Shown here piece by piece: positions 16,686 through 25,937 of a stretch of 49,851 nucleotides of DNA. The notes beneath the pieces are model-generated. The model was not told the DNA's origin and did no database searches. It saw only the letters and a list, made by a program, of their open reading frames with translations. The translations under genes and the position numbers were made by a program. Every line of letters begins with the position of its first letter. Positions within the stretch are counted from its first letter, which is position 1. The stretch is from the NCBI GenBank assembly GCA_013151865.1, contig JAADHN010000153.1, positions 3,568 through 53,418 on the forward strand. Reading direction: 5' to 3'. The DNA is from Kiritimatiellota bacterium (GTDB lineage: Bacteria > Verrucomicrobiota > Lentisphaeria > Oligosphaerales > JAADHN01).

Positions 16686-19247
16686 ATGCAAGATAAAGAC
16701 GACGGTTTCGCGTTTGCGATGAATAACTTCACACCGCGCGCCCAACAGGTGTTGGTGCTGGCGAAGCGGGAGGCGAAGCGTTTCGGCCATAACTACGTCG
16801 GGACCGAACATCTGCTTTTGGGCCTGATCAAGTTGGGCCAGGGGGTCGCGGTCGCCGCGCTCGAGGCGATGGGACTGGACTTGGAGACCGTGCGCTTCGA
16901 GGTCGAGAAACACTCGGCCCCGGGCGACTCCACGCAAGTCGCCGGCGATCCGCCGCTGACCGTTCGCGTCAAGAAAGTACTAGCGCTGGCGGCCAAAGAG
17001 GCCCAGGGCTTGAACTACAATTACATCGGCACCGAACACTTGCTTTTGGGACTGTTGCGCGAAGGAGACGGGGTCGCTGCCCGCATCCTGCGCAACCTCA
17101 ACGTGGATGCGGACGCCGTCCGCGTCCACGTGATGAAGGCGCTGGATCCGAACTACCTACCGCCGGAGGCGAAAGAGGGAGTGCCCGCCGCGCCGACTTC
17201 GGGCCAGAAATCCGGCCAAGGCAAGAAGACCAAAACCCCTGCCTTGCGGACGTTCGGACGCGACTTGACCGAGCTTGCCCGACAGGGGGACCTGGACCCG
17301 GTCATCGGCCGCGCGGACGAAATCGAACGCGTCATCCAAGTCCTCTGTCGGCGCAACAAGAACAACCCTGTCCTGATCGGGGAAGCGGGCGTGGGCAAAA
17401 CCGCCATCGTCGAAGGTTTGGCTCAGGCCATAGCCGAGGGCAAGGCGCCGGAACTTCTCCGGGATCGAGAGGTGATCGCTCTGGATCTGCCGCTCATGGT
17501 GGCCGGGACCAAGTATCGTGGGCAATTCGAAGAGCGCATTAAGACGGTTATGGACGAGATTCGGCGGGTCAAGAACGTCATCCTTTTCATAGACGAACTC
17601 CACACCATTGTGGGCGCCGGGGGCGCTGAAGGGGCCATGGATGCCTCGAACATTCTGAAGCCCGCGCTTTCGCGCGGCGAGATTCAGTGTGTCGGCGCAA
17701 CGACCATGGACGAATACCGCAAGCACATCGAGAAAGACGCCGCCCTCGAACGCCGTTTCCAACCCATCATCGTCGACGAACCATCCCAGGAGGAAACGCT
17801 CGATATCCTGCGTGGACTTCAGTACAAATACGAGGATTTCCACCGGGTCCAATTCACGGATGAAGCCTTGAGCGCCGCCGTCAGACTGTCCGCCCGCTAT
17901 ATCAGCGGCCGACACTTGCCGGACAAAGCCATCGATGTCATCGACGAGGCCGGCGCACGTGCCCGTATCTCCTCGATGGTCCGCCCGCCGGACCTGACGG
18001 ACCTGGAGAACGAGATCACCGAGGTCCAGCGTGCCAAAGAGCAGGCCGTCGAAGAACAGCAATTCGAAAAAGCGGCCGACCTCCGGGACCGGGAGAAACA
18101 GCTCAAGCACAAGTTGGAAGAAACCCTTCGGGCGTGGGGAGAGGAGCGAGACCGACAGAAAGTCACCATCGGCCTGGACGACGTGCGCCAAATCGTTGCC
18201 AAGATGAGTGGCGTGCCGCTGCAACGCATGGCCGAGGGCGAGGCAACGCGCTTGTTGCACATGGAAGAAGACATTCGGAAAGTCGTGGTGGGCCAGGATC
18301 ACGCGGTCCAGGCAATCAGCCGGGCGCTGCGCCGATCCCGCGCCGAACTCAAGGATCCGAACCGCCCCATCGGCTCGTTCATTTTCCTGGGGCCGACCGG
18401 TGTCGGCAAGACATTGCTAGCCAAGGCGTTGGCCGAATTCATGTTCGGAGACGCCGACGCCCTGATCCGGATCGATATGTCGGAGTACATGGAAAAGTTC
18501 AACATCAGCCGTTTGGTGGGGTCTCCCCCGGGCTACGTCGGCCATGGCGAGGGTGGGCAATTGACCGAACGCGTCCGTCGACGTCCGTACTCGGTCGTAC
18601 TTTTCGACGAAATCGAGAAGGCTCATCCGGATGTGATGCACATGCTCCTGCAAATCCTCGAAGAAGGCCAATTGACAGACAGTGTGGGGTTCCGTGTCGA
18701 TTTCCGAAATACCATTGTGGTCATGACTTCGAACGTGGGGGCGATCCGATTGACGCGTCCTTCCGGCATGGGATTCGGAGTTGCGAGCACCGTTGCTTCC
18801 GATCACGAAACCATGCGCCTCCGGCTTGAGGAGGAGGCCCGCAAGCTGTTCAAGCCTGAGTTTCTCAATCGCCTGGACGAGATCGTTGTCTTTCGGCAGT
18901 TGGAACGGGACGACCTGGCCGAGATCGTGGACATCGAATTCCGCAAAGTGACCGGCCGACTGGTGCAGCGTGGCGTGCGCCTGGACCTCGCCCCGGAAGC
19001 TCGGGCGTTTCTGATCGACAGGGGGTTCAAACCGGAATTCGGCGCCCGAGAGCTTCGACGCGTCGTCGAGCGTTATGTGGAGGATCCCCTGGCCGAGCAA
19101 CTGCTCCGGGGCAATGTCCGAGACGGCGCGCGGATCCGGGTGGTCGTTGCCGACGACAGACTGGCGTTCGAGACGGGGGTCGCGGACGGTGAAGATGCCC
19201 CCACGGACGGCGAGCCCAAGGTTGTAACCGGCGCCGCAGGGAGCTGA
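16686..19247 (+). CDS. clpC: ClpC AAA+ unfoldase of the ClpCP protease
   Basis: An 853-residue class I Clp/Hsp100 protein. Two N-terminal Clp repeats each contain GTEHLLLGL. The first AAA+ module has Walker A GEAGVGKT (near residue 233) and Walker [10 protein letters not shown] middle domain carries a UVR segment ([20 protein letters not shown]), which marks it as ClpC rather than ClpB or ClpA. The second module has GPTGVGKT (near 569) and [15 protein letters not shown] ClpP-contact loop was not identified with certainty. GGAG lies six bases before the ATG. It follows mcsA-mcsB, so arginine-phosphorylated proteins are its likely substrates. No clpP in the window. Confidence 0.95.
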   Translation: MQDKDDGFAFAMNNFTPRAQQVLVLAKREAKRFGHNYVGTEHLLLGLIKLGQGVAVAALEAMGLDLETVRFEVEKHSAPGDSTQVAGDPPLTVRVKKVLALAAKEAQGLNYNYIGTEHLLLGLLREGDGVAARILRNLNVDADAVRVHVMKALDPNYLPPEAKEGVPAAPTSGQKSGQGKKTKTPALRTFGRDLTELARQGDLDPVIGRADEIERVIQVLCRRNKNNPVLIGEAGVGKTAIVEGLAQAIAEGKAPELLRDREVIALDLPLMVAGTKYRGQFEERIKTVMDEIRRVKNVILFIDELHTIVGAGGAEGAMDASNILKPALSRGEIQCVGATTMDEYRKHIEKDAALERRFQPIIVDEPSQEETLDILRGLQYKYEDFHRVQFTDEALSAAVRLSARYISGRHLPDKAIDVIDEAGARARISSMVRPPDLTDLENEITEVQRAKEQAVEEQQFEKAADLRDREKQLKHKLEETLRAWGEERDRQKVTIGLDDVRQIVAKMSGVPLQRMAEGEATRLLHMEEDIRKVVVGQDHAVQAISRALRRSRAELKDPNRPIGSFIFLGPTGVGKTLLAKALAEFMFGDADALIRIDMSEYMEKFNISRLVGSPPGYVGHGEGGQLTERVRRRPYSVVLFDEIEKAHPDVMHMLLQILEEGQLTDSVGFRVDFRNTIVVMTSNVGAIRLTRPSGMGFGVASTVASDHETMRLRLEEEARKLFKPEFLNRLDEIVVFRQLERDDLAEIVDIEFRKVTGRLVQRGVRLDLAPEARAFLIDRGFKPEFGARELRRVVERYVEDPLAEQLLRGNVRDGARIRVVVADDRLAFETGVADGEDAPTDGEPKVVTGAAGS

Positions 19248-19266
19248 CCCGAGCGGGAAACACGCT

Positions 19267-20061
19267 GTGCCTTACCACATCAGCATTCGTCGCACCACGG
19301 CGGAAGAAGCGGACGCCTTTGCTGCAGGGGAGGTTCGCGCGCTCGAAGGGGCCCCCTTCCGCGTGGGAGGAGCGCCGGAAAGCGACTACGTGCTGCCCGG
19401 TGCTGCCGAAGCCGTTTTCCGGCCCGCATCGGACGGCTCCGGGTGGGCGTTGCACCCCGCGGCCGGCGCACCCCCGGGGAGCGTCCGAGTCAACGGGGCG
19501 CCGGCAAGCGCTCCCATCCCGCTGAAGACCGGCGACGAGATTCGCATCGGCGACTGCCTGATTCGATTCGAACAGGTTTTCGAAGGGGCCGAAACCGGAC
19601 GGCACGCTGATTTAGTGGCCTTGGCCGCCCGGGTACTGGTGGGGCTAATCCTGGTGGGCGAACTCCTGGTCGTGACTTGGCTGCCGAAACGACTGCATGG
19701 AGCACGGCTGTGGGACCGCGAAGTGGCCCGCCAGCAGACGACGATGTTCCTGGATCGATTGCGGACGAAGATCGGCGAACTGACGCCTGCCAACCCGGTC
19801 GAAGCCGGCATCCGTGAGGCTCTCTCCACTGAAGTCGACCGACTTGCCAGGTTCTTGAGGATCGGCCAGGAAGGGCTCTCCGCCGAGGCATGGCGCGAAC
19901 TACGCCGAGACCTGGACCGATACGAGAGCGTCCTCGAGCGCCTGCGTTCGCATACTGCACTGGCCCCGCTGCCGGGAATCGACGTGGACGGTGCGGTGCA
20001 GGCCGTGGCCGGCGCCTCCGCCGAGGACCGCATCTCTCCGAGTACACCCCATGACAGATAA
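19267..20061 (+). CDS. FHA-like domain membrane protein of unknown function
   Basis: A 264-residue protein. Residues about 25-103 resemble a forkhead-associated domain (FRVGGAPESDYVLPG near the start; VNGAPASAPIPLKTGDEI and IGDCLIRFE at its end), although the usual GRS and SxxH motifs are weak. A single membrane helix at about residues 116-138 (VLVGLILVGELLVVTWL) is followed by about 120 charged helical residues, probably coiled coil. FHA domains usually bind phosphothreonine, so the kinase encoded upstream is a tempting partner, but that is speculation. It starts at GTG 19267, 19 bases after clpC, and its end overlaps the heptose kinase gene by 11 bases. Confidence 0.7.
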   Translation: MPYHISIRRTTAEEADAFAAGEVRALEGAPFRVGGAPESDYVLPGAAEAVFRPASDGSGWALHPAAGAPPGSVRVNGAPASAPIPLKTGDEIRIGDCLIRFEQVFEGAETGRHADLVALAARVLVGLILVGELLVVTWLPKRLHGARLWDREVARQQTTMFLDRLRTKIGELTPANPVEAGIREALSTEVDRLARFLRIGQEGLSAEAWRELRRDLDRYESVLERLRSHTALAPLPGIDVDGAVQAVAGASAEDRISPSTPHDR

Positions 20062-21091
20062 CAGTTCATCACTCGCCCGGTTCGTGTCCCGTTTCTCCGA
20101 CTGCCGGGTGGCCGTCGTGGGCGACCTGATGCTGGACCGGTACATTTGGGGTCGGGCCACACGGATTTCTCAGGAAGCTCCGGTCCCGGTGGTGCGGACC
20201 GAACGGAAAACCCAAACGCCCGGGGGGGGAGCGAACGTGGTGCGCAACATCTGCGGATTGGGCGGACGGGTCGCGGCTTTCGGCATCGTGGGGGCGGACC
20301 CGGCGGGGGCGGACTTGGTGCGCCTGCTGCGGGAGTCCGGCGCCGAAACGACCGGGATCGTCCAGGTCCCGGACCGTCCGACCACGCTAAAAACCCGGAT
20401 CGTCGCCGGCAATCAGCAGGTTTGCCGGGTCGACCTCGAAAAGACGGAAGCCGTCCCTTCCACCGCTTTGGAACAGATATTGGAGGCGCTCCGGAACGAC
20501 CTCGACGTTAATCGGTGCGATGCGGTCATTCTCGAAGACTACGCCAAGGGCTTATTGACCCCCGGATTTGTGGAACGCGTGGTCGAACTGTGCAGGGGCT
20601 TCGCCGTGCCGTTGGCCTTGGACCCGCACCCGGAACACCCCTTCCAAGTACAGGGACTGCGCCTGATGACCCCCAACCGCGCCGAGGCTTTCGGCTTGGC
20701 CGGGGCGTACTATCGGCCGGGAGTTGCCCCGCTGGAGCAGGACCGGGCCCTGCTTGAGGTCGGCAACCGGCTACGCCGCTCCTGGGGAGTTGAAATACTG
20801 CTCATTACATTGGGCGGCAATGGAATGGCGCTTTTTGAAGGTACGGCCGAACGCCCTGTCCATATCCCGACTCAAGCCCGGGAAGTCTTCGACGTATCCG
20901 GCGCCGGAGACACGGTCATGGCATCGTTCGTAATGGCCCTGGCCGCCGGCGCGCAGCCGGTCGAAGCGGCCCGGCTGTCGAATCACGCCGCAGGCATCGT
21001 GGTCGGCAAGATCGGGACCGCTGCCGTAACCGCCCGCGAGTTGCGCGAGCGCCTTGCCGAGGACGCAAGCCTGACGGGACAACGCAGATGA
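20051..21091 (+). CDS. rfaE1: D-glycero-beta-D-manno-heptose-7-phosphate kinase (RfaE1/HldE kinase domain)
   Basis: A 346-residue ribokinase/PfkB-family enzyme that phosphorylates heptose 7-phosphate at C1 in ADP-heptose synthesis for the LPS inner core. VAVVGDLMLDRYIWG and PGGGANVVRNICGLGG are typical of RfaE1. DVSGAGDTV contains the catalytic Asp and anion hole. It lacks the C-terminal nucleotidyltransferase domain found in E. coli HldE, so the adenylyltransferase must be encoded elsewhere. The ATG at 20051 (MTDNSSS) overlaps the FHA-like gene. Its stop overlaps gmhB as ATGA, so the pair is coupled in pathway order. Confidence 0.92.
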   Translation: MTDNSSSLARFVSRFSDCRVAVVGDLMLDRYIWGRATRISQEAPVPVVRTERKTQTPGGGANVVRNICGLGGRVAAFGIVGADPAGADLVRLLRESGAETTGIVQVPDRPTTLKTRIVAGNQQVCRVDLEKTEAVPSTALEQILEALRNDLDVNRCDAVILEDYAKGLLTPGFVERVVELCRGFAVPLALDPHPEHPFQVQGLRLMTPNRAEAFGLAGAYYRPGVAPLEQDRALLEVGNRLRRSWGVEILLITLGGNGMALFEGTAERPVHIPTQAREVFDVSGAGDTVMASFVMALAAGAQPVEAARLSNHAAGIVVGKIGTAAVTARELRERLAEDASLTGQRR

Positions 21092-21687
21092 TGGATGCAA
21101 CCGAACCGGTGAGGGTAGCCGTTCCACAGCAACGCAACGCCCCCCGGGACTCACGAAAAGCGGTCTTTCTGGACCGGGACGGCACCTTGGTGGCGGACCG
21201 GGGATACCTGGCCGACCCCGAGGGCATCGAACTCCTGCCCGGCGTCGCCGAGGGGCTCGCCGCTTTATTGAAAGCGGGATTCCTGCTGGTCGTGGTGACG
21301 AATCAGTCGGGCGTCGGCCGGGGAATGTTCCCGATGACAGCGGTCGAGGCGCAACATCAACGGCTGAAACAATTGCTGACGGACCAGCATGTGGAGTTGG
21401 CCGGGATCGAAGTCTGCCCCCATTGCCCGGAAGACCATTGCGATTGCCGGAAGCCCGCGCCGGGAATGCTGCTGCGGGCTGCCCGACGCCTTCACTTGGA
21501 TTTGGATTCCTCTTTCTTGGTGGGTGACAAGTGCTCCGACATTCAAGCGGGGGCCGCGGTGGGATGCAGAGGCGTCCTCGTAGGTGCGGACACAGGCGAT
21601 TGTCCGCTTGCCGAGGCCCGATTCTCGGATTTCGGCGGGGTCGTTGCTTGGATCCTGCGGCGGAACGCCGAGGACACAGGCGGGTGA
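21088..21687 (+). CDS. gmhB: D-glycero-D-manno-heptose 1,7-bisphosphate 7-phosphatase
   Basis: A 199-residue HAD phosphatase acting directly after the heptose kinase. Motif I is FLDRDGTLV, motif II VVVTNQSGVGRG, and the C-terminal motif VGDKCSDIQAG. The zinc loop CPHCPEDHCDCRKPAPGM is diagnostic for GmhB against other histidinol-phosphatase-like HADs. The ATG at 21088 overlaps the upstream stop; about 20 residues precede the fold. Confidence 0.92.
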   Translation: MMDATEPVRVAVPQQRNAPRDSRKAVFLDRDGTLVADRGYLADPEGIELLPGVAEGLAALLKAGFLLVVVTNQSGVGRGMFPMTAVEAQHQRLKQLLTDQHVELAGIEVCPHCPEDHCDCRKPAPGMLLRAARRLHLDLDSSFLVGDKCSDIQAGAAVGCRGVLVGADTGDCPLAEARFSDFGGVVAWILRRNAEDTGG

Positions 21688-21732
21688 ATTCCGAGGCGGG
21701 CCTGAGCCAAGACAAGAGAGGGCTTTCTACCG

Positions 21733-22497
21733 ATGAACAGAATCAATTCGACGGTCGCCGTGATACCGGCTCGGTACGCCAGCACACGTTTCCCGGGAAA
21801 ACCGCTGGTCCCGATTGCAGGCAAGCCGATGATCCAATGGGTCTACGAACGGGCCCGGGCCGCAACGAGCATTGACGAAGTCCTCGTGGCGACAGACGAC
21901 ACCCGGATCGCGGAAGCCGTGGAAGCTTTCGGGGGCCAGGCCGTGCTGACCTCGAGCGAACACACGTCCGGCACGGACCGTGTTGCGGAGGCCGTGGCCG
22001 CCCGAGCCCGTCGTGCGGAACTGATCGTCAATCTCCAGGGAGATGAACCCCTCATGCCGCCGTCGGTTATCGACACTTTGGTCGAGACGATGCGTGAGTC
22101 CGCGGCGGAAATGGGAACCGTGGCCGTTCCGTTCGGTCAAAAAACCGGCAGTCCGGACGATCCCAACCTGGTGAAAGTGATCCTGGATTCCGAAGGCTGC
22201 GCCCTCTATTTCAGCCGGGCTGCAATCCCGTACGTGCGAGAGGGCGGGACGCCGGTTGCGCCACTATGGCATTGGGGCCTGTACGCGTATCGCCGGACAT
22301 TCCTCGAGCGATTCGTCCAATGGCCCCCGGGCCGCCTCGAGCAGTGCGAAAAACTCGAGCAACTTCGCGCCCTTGAAAACGGAGCACGCATCCGCGTGAC
22401 CGTGGTGGACAGCACGGGAAGCGTCGGAGTTGACCTCCCCGAAGACGTGAAAACGGTCGAACGCATCCTCCTCGAGTGCGGAGAAAGTGCCCCATGA
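21733..22497 (+). CDS. kdsB: CMP-Kdo synthetase (3-deoxy-manno-octulosonate cytidylyltransferase)
   Basis: A 254-residue nucleotidyltransferase that activates Kdo with CTP for transfer to lipid A. IPARYASTRFPGKPL is the nucleotide-binding start, VATDDTRIAEAV and NLQGDEPLM follow, and HWGLYAYRR with GVDLPED are typical KdsB segments. Length and ends match the family. It is 45 bases after gmhB, and its stop overlaps kdsA as ATGA. Confidence 0.95.
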   Translation: MNRINSTVAVIPARYASTRFPGKPLVPIAGKPMIQWVYERARAATSIDEVLVATDDTRIAEAVEAFGGQAVLTSSEHTSGTDRVAEAVAARARRAELIVNLQGDEPLMPPSVIDTLVETMRESAAEMGTVAVPFGQKTGSPDDPNLVKVILDSEGCALYFSRAAIPYVREGGTPVAPLWHWGLYAYRRTFLERFVQWPPGRLEQCEKLEQLRALENGARIRVTVVDSTGSVGVDLPEDVKTVERILLECGESAP

Positions 22498-23315
22498 GCG
22501 CCGCCGTCGACATTTGTCCCGGGCTCCGTATCGGGCCGCGCGACCCGTTACTGGTCATCGCCGGGCCGTGCGTCATCGAAAGCAGAGAACTCTGCATCGA
22601 GATTGCGACGGTCATGGCCGGCATCTGTGCCGATCTCGGACTCGGCTACGCGTTCAAGGCCTCATTCGACAAGGCGAACCGCACCTCCCTTTCTTCTTAT
22701 CGCGGGCCGGGTATCGAGCAGGGACTCGCGATCCTGGCGGATGTCCGTTCCGCCGTCGGCGCGGCCATTTGCACGGACATCCACGAACCCGCCCAGGCGC
22801 CCGCGGCGGCAAAGATCGCCGACATACTCCAAGTGCCGGCTTTCCTCTGCCGGCAAACCGACCTGCTGCTCGCCGCCGGACGGACGGGACGTGCCGTGAA
22901 TATCAAGAAAGGTCAGTTTCTCGCCCCGGAAGACCTGGCCCCCGCCGTCGAAAAAGTCCGTTCGACCGGCAACGACCGCGTCTTGGTCACTGAGCGGGGA
23001 ACAACTTTCGGTTACCGGAACTTGGTGGTCGACATGCGCTCCCTGGTGATCATGGCGTCCCTTGACGTGCCGGTGGTCTTCGATTGCACGCACTCAGTTC
23101 AACTGCCCGGGGCCCGGGGCGGTGCTTCCGGTGGACAGCGCGAGTTCGTATTCCCCCTTGCCCGAGCCGCGGTCGCGGTCGGCGTCCGGGGACTGTTCAT
23201 GGAAGTCCACCCGCAGCCTGACGAGGCGCTGTCCGATGCGGCCAATTCCCTGCCTTTGACCGGAGTGCGACCGATTTTGGAGAAACTGAAAGTCCTCCAT
23301 GAACTCTCTCGATGA
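22494..23315 (+). CDS. kdsA: Kdo-8-phosphate synthase, metal-dependent class
   Basis: A 273-residue TIM-barrel enzyme condensing arabinose 5-phosphate and PEP. VIAGPCVIES has a Cys where E. coli KdsA has Asn, which places it with the divalent-metal-dependent enzymes such as Aquifex KdsA. Other conserved parts are FKASFDKANRTS, TDIHEP, QVPAFLCRQTDLL, NIKKGQF, TERGTTFGY and FDCTHSVQLPG. The ATG at 22494 overlaps the kdsB stop; an upstream in-frame codon adds six unlikely residues. Confidence 0.96.
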   Translation: MSAAVDICPGLRIGPRDPLLVIAGPCVIESRELCIEIATVMAGICADLGLGYAFKASFDKANRTSLSSYRGPGIEQGLAILADVRSAVGAAICTDIHEPAQAPAAAKIADILQVPAFLCRQTDLLLAAGRTGRAVNIKKGQFLAPEDLAPAVEKVRSTGNDRVLVTERGTTFGYRNLVVDMRSLVIMASLDVPVVFDCTHSVQLPGARGGASGGQREFVFPLARAAVAVGVRGLFMEVHPQPDEALSDAANSLPLTGVRPILEKLKVLHELSR

Positions 23316-23823
23316 AAAGGCACGTCAAATCCGCTTGGTCCTTCTGGATGTGGACGGAGTCCTCACCGATGGGCGCATCGGCTATTTCGGCGAAACCGGC
23401 GAGGTCAAGTTCTTCAATGTCAGAGACGGTCACGCCGTGAAGCTCCTGCGCCGAACCGGGATCAAGGTGGGTCTTTTTTCGGGGCGCGCCGCCGCAGCGA
23501 ACCGGAGACGAGCCGCCGAATTGGGCATGGATTGCGTTTATGAAAACGTAAAGGACAAGCGGACGGCGTTCCCGCGTCTGCTGGCCGAGCACGGCCATAC
23601 GGTCGACGAGTGCCTGTACATGGGGGACGATGTTGTGGACATCCCCGTTCTCAGGGCGGCGGGTGTCGGCGTAACCGTAGCCGATGCGCCGCCCGAAGTG
23701 AAAGAAGCCGCCGACTGGTGCACCCGTGCCCCGGGCGGGGCCGGCGCCGTGCGCGAGGTTGCCGTTTGGCTTCTGAAGGAACAGGGCAAATGGGCTTCGG
23801 TCATGGAGCGCTATCTGTCATGA
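23299..23823 (+). CDS. kdsC: Kdo-8-phosphate phosphatase
   Basis: A 174-residue tetrameric-type HAD phosphatase that releases Kdo from the KdsA product. LLDVDGVLTDG is motif I, GLFSGR motif II, and YMGDDVVDIPVL the metal-binding C-terminal motif. It lacks a cap domain, as expected for KdsC. The start overlaps kdsA by 17 bases and the stop overlaps the next gene as ATGA. The order kdsB-kdsA-kdsC gives the whole Kdo branch after arabinose 5-phosphate; the isomerase kdsD is not present here. Confidence 0.94.
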   Translation: MNSLDEKARQIRLVLLDVDGVLTDGRIGYFGETGEVKFFNVRDGHAVKLLRRTGIKVGLFSGRAAAANRRRAAELGMDCVYENVKDKRTAFPRLLAEHGHTVDECLYMGDDVVDIPVLRAAGVGVTVADAPPEVKEAADWCTRAPGGAGAVREVAVWLLKEQGKWASVMERYLS

Positions 23824-24362
23824 ACCGCCGGCGAATAAACCGGGCACGGCGGGTCGCCGGTCGACTGGCCGTACTCTTGGCAACCGGGGCCGTCGGCGGT
23901 TTTGCAGCCCGGGCCGGCCCCTCGGTTGCGGACACAGAGCTGGTTATCACTCGTTTCAAAACCAGGGGGGCAGATGATCGGGGCGCCGTTAGCTGGGAAC
24001 TCCAGGGCGCGGAAGCAAGAATGGCCGGCGGCAAGGCCCGGATCCGGGACGTGACAGTGGTCTTCTCGCCTCGGGAGCCGGACCGGCGCACCCGGATGAC
24101 GTCCCCCTATTGCGTCCTCGACCGGGAAACACGCACCATCAGCAGCAGGGCGCCGCTCCGTGTCGAAAACGCCGGCTTCATACTCGACGGGATCGGGTAC
24201 GACATTCTGACGGCACAGCAAAAGCTTTTCATCCGCAATAAAGTCCGAATGCAGGTCAAGGCGACGGCAGAAGCATTCGGGCGGGTTACAAAGAATTATC
24301 CGCACAAAAAAACGGTGGGGGCACGCCCTCCCGACCGGACGGAAGAGGGAGAGAAGCCATGA
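23820..24362 (+). CDS. lptC: LptC-like LPS export protein
   Basis: A 180-residue protein with one N-terminal membrane helix or signal segment (about residues 11-31). A beta-rich body resembles the OstA-like fold of LptC (TELVITRFKTRG, ARMAGGKARIRDVTVVF, YCVLDRETRTI, DGIGYDILTAQQKLFI). Sequence similarity in this family is low, so the assignment leans on the position between kdsC and lptA, as in E. coli. In the known system LptC anchors the periplasmic bridge to the LptBFG transporter. The ATG at 23820 overlaps the kdsC stop and the end overlaps lptA. Confidence 0.82.
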   Translation: MNRRRINRARRVAGRLAVLLATGAVGGFAARAGPSVADTELVITRFKTRGADDRGAVSWELQGAEARMAGGKARIRDVTVVFSPREPDRRTRMTSPYCVLDRETRTISSRAPLRVENAGFILDGIGYDILTAQQKLFIRNKVRMQVKATAEAFGRVTKNYPHKKTVGARPPDRTEEGEKP

Positions 24363-25060
24363 CGTCCCAAGCGGTCAAGTGCCATGCGGCGCGGGTTCGG
24401 GGACAGTTCGCCGGGGCTACGGCGCCGGCCGCGTCGCGTCTTGCCGAGGGACGCACTCCCGCGGAGATCGCCGACGGCGGGCGGGCGCTCCGGCGGACAC
24501 TGTCCCTTGTCCTCTTGTTGACCGCGGTCGCCGCCGCGGCCCGGTCCAAACCCGTTGCCGACGACGCTAAGCAGGGAACAAAACAGGCATTCGCGGAGTC
24601 TCTCATAACGTCCGACCGGATGGAAATGGACTTTGCTGCGCATGTGGCCCGGTTCGACGGCCACGTGGTGGTGAAGGATCCGCGAATGACCCTGAAAACC
24701 GACCGACTCATCGCCTTTTTCTCCGCGGACAATCAGCTCACGAAAGTCGAAGCCCTGGGAAACGTCGTAATCCTCCAACCCCAGGTCGACCGGCGGGCCG
24801 AGGCCGGCCATGCCACGTACGACATCAAGAAAGGGACCATTGTCCTCACGGAAACGCCGACCCTGACGACCGGTCTCAATATGCTGAGCGGCGCCGCCCA
24901 GATCACGTACTACCGCGACTCGGAGCGAGTGGTGTGCGAAGGTGGGCAACCGACGATCCGAATCGTCCCGAAGAAAAAGCCCGACGGCGAAAACGTCCCC
25001 GGCATTCTGGATAAGCTGAGCGGCGCCGGAGCCGAAAAAGGAAAGAACGCAAGTGACTGA
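24359..25060 (+). CDS. lptA: LptA/OstA-like periplasmic LPS transport protein
   Basis: A 233-residue OstA-domain protein. The core contains SDRMEMDFAAHVARFDGHVVV, TDRLIAFFSADNQLTKVEALGNVVI and DIKKGTIVLTETPTL, the jellyroll repeats that carry LPS across the periplasm. The hydrophobic export signal (LSLVLLLTAVAAAARS) begins only near residue 47. No alternative ATG, GTG or TTG lies between it and the ATG at 24359, so an unusual 45-residue cytoplasmic extension or an atypical start is implied. It overlaps lptC by four bases and lptB by eight. Confidence 0.88.
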   Translation: MTSQAVKCHAARVRGQFAGATAPAASRLAEGRTPAEIADGGRALRRTLSLVLLLTAVAAAARSKPVADDAKQGTKQAFAESLITSDRMEMDFAAHVARFDGHVVVKDPRMTLKTDRLIAFFSADNQLTKVEALGNVVILQPQVDRRAEAGHATYDIKKGTIVLTETPTLTTGLNMLSGAAQITYYRDSERVVCEGGQPTIRIVPKKKPDGENVPGILDKLSGAGAEKGKNASD

Positions 25061-25793
25061 CGAACCCCAGACTCATCTTCTCGAGACCCGCGGGTTGGTC
25101 AAGGCGTACCGCGGTCGCCGTGTCGTCGATGGTGTGGATCTGAACGTACAACGGGGTGAAATCGTCGGCCTTCTGGGCCCGAACGGTGCGGGAAAGACCA
25201 CCACGTTCTATATGATCGTGGGTCTCATCAGGCCTCAGGAAGGCCACGTGTTCTTCGACGGTCGGGATGTGACGAGCCTTCCCATGTACCAGCGGGCCCG
25301 TCTCGGGATGGGTTACCTGTCGCAAGAACCGTCGGTCTTTCGAAAACTGACGGTCCGCGACAACATCATGGCGGTGCTCGAAACCCTCGACTTGACCCGT
25401 GCTCAGCGCGCGGAGCGCCTCGAAGCCCTGCTCAACGAGCTGCAGCTCACTGCGTTGGCGGGGCAGAAGGCCGCGACGCTCAGCGGCGGCGAACGGCGGC
25501 GGCTCGAGATCACCCGGGCCCTGGCAACCACGCCGTCGTTCATCATGCTCGACGAACCGTTCAGTGGCGTGGACCCCATCAACGTGTACGAAGTGCAGAA
25601 AATCATCGCCCACCTGCGCGATCGCGGATTGGGTGTGCTGGTCACCGATCACAGCGTCCGGGAAACCCTCGCCATCGTACAGCGGGCGTACCTGATCTGC
25701 GACGGTCGAATACTGTGTCACGGATCGAGCGACTCTCTCATTAACGACGAAGAAGCCCGACGCGTCTACCTCGGCCCGCGTTTCGCGGCCTGA
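25053..25793 (+). CDS. lptB: LPS export ABC transporter ATP-binding protein
   Basis: A 246-residue ATPase driving LPS extraction with LptFG. Walker A is GPNGAGKTT, the Q-loop region is GMGYLSQEPSVFRKLTV, the signature is LSGGERRRLEITRAL, Walker B FIMLDEPFSGVDP and the switch VTDHSVRETL. All are diagnostic for LptB. The start is GTG 25053, inside the lptA end, preceded by AAAGGAAAG. The usual next gene rpoN is missing and hpf follows instead. Confidence 0.95.
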   Translation: MTDEPQTHLLETRGLVKAYRGRRVVDGVDLNVQRGEIVGLLGPNGAGKTTTFYMIVGLIRPQEGHVFFDGRDVTSLPMYQRARLGMGYLSQEPSVFRKLTVRDNIMAVLETLDLTRAQRAERLEALLNELQLTALAGQKAATLSGGERRRLEITRALATTPSFIMLDEPFSGVDPINVYEVQKIIAHLRDRGLGVLVTDHSVRETLAIVQRAYLICDGRILCHGSSDSLINDEEARRVYLGPRFAA

Positions 25794-25937
25794 CCGGCGG
25801 TGGGGAAGGCGACGCCCGCGTTCGCTTGCTTGACCGGTACGCCGCGGCGCTCGGAGAGAGAACACTGAGCACTCGGCGGGGCTCGTTGGCCCGCCGGCCC
25901 ATCGCGACTCGCCAGATCAAACAGAAAGGAGGGCCTC

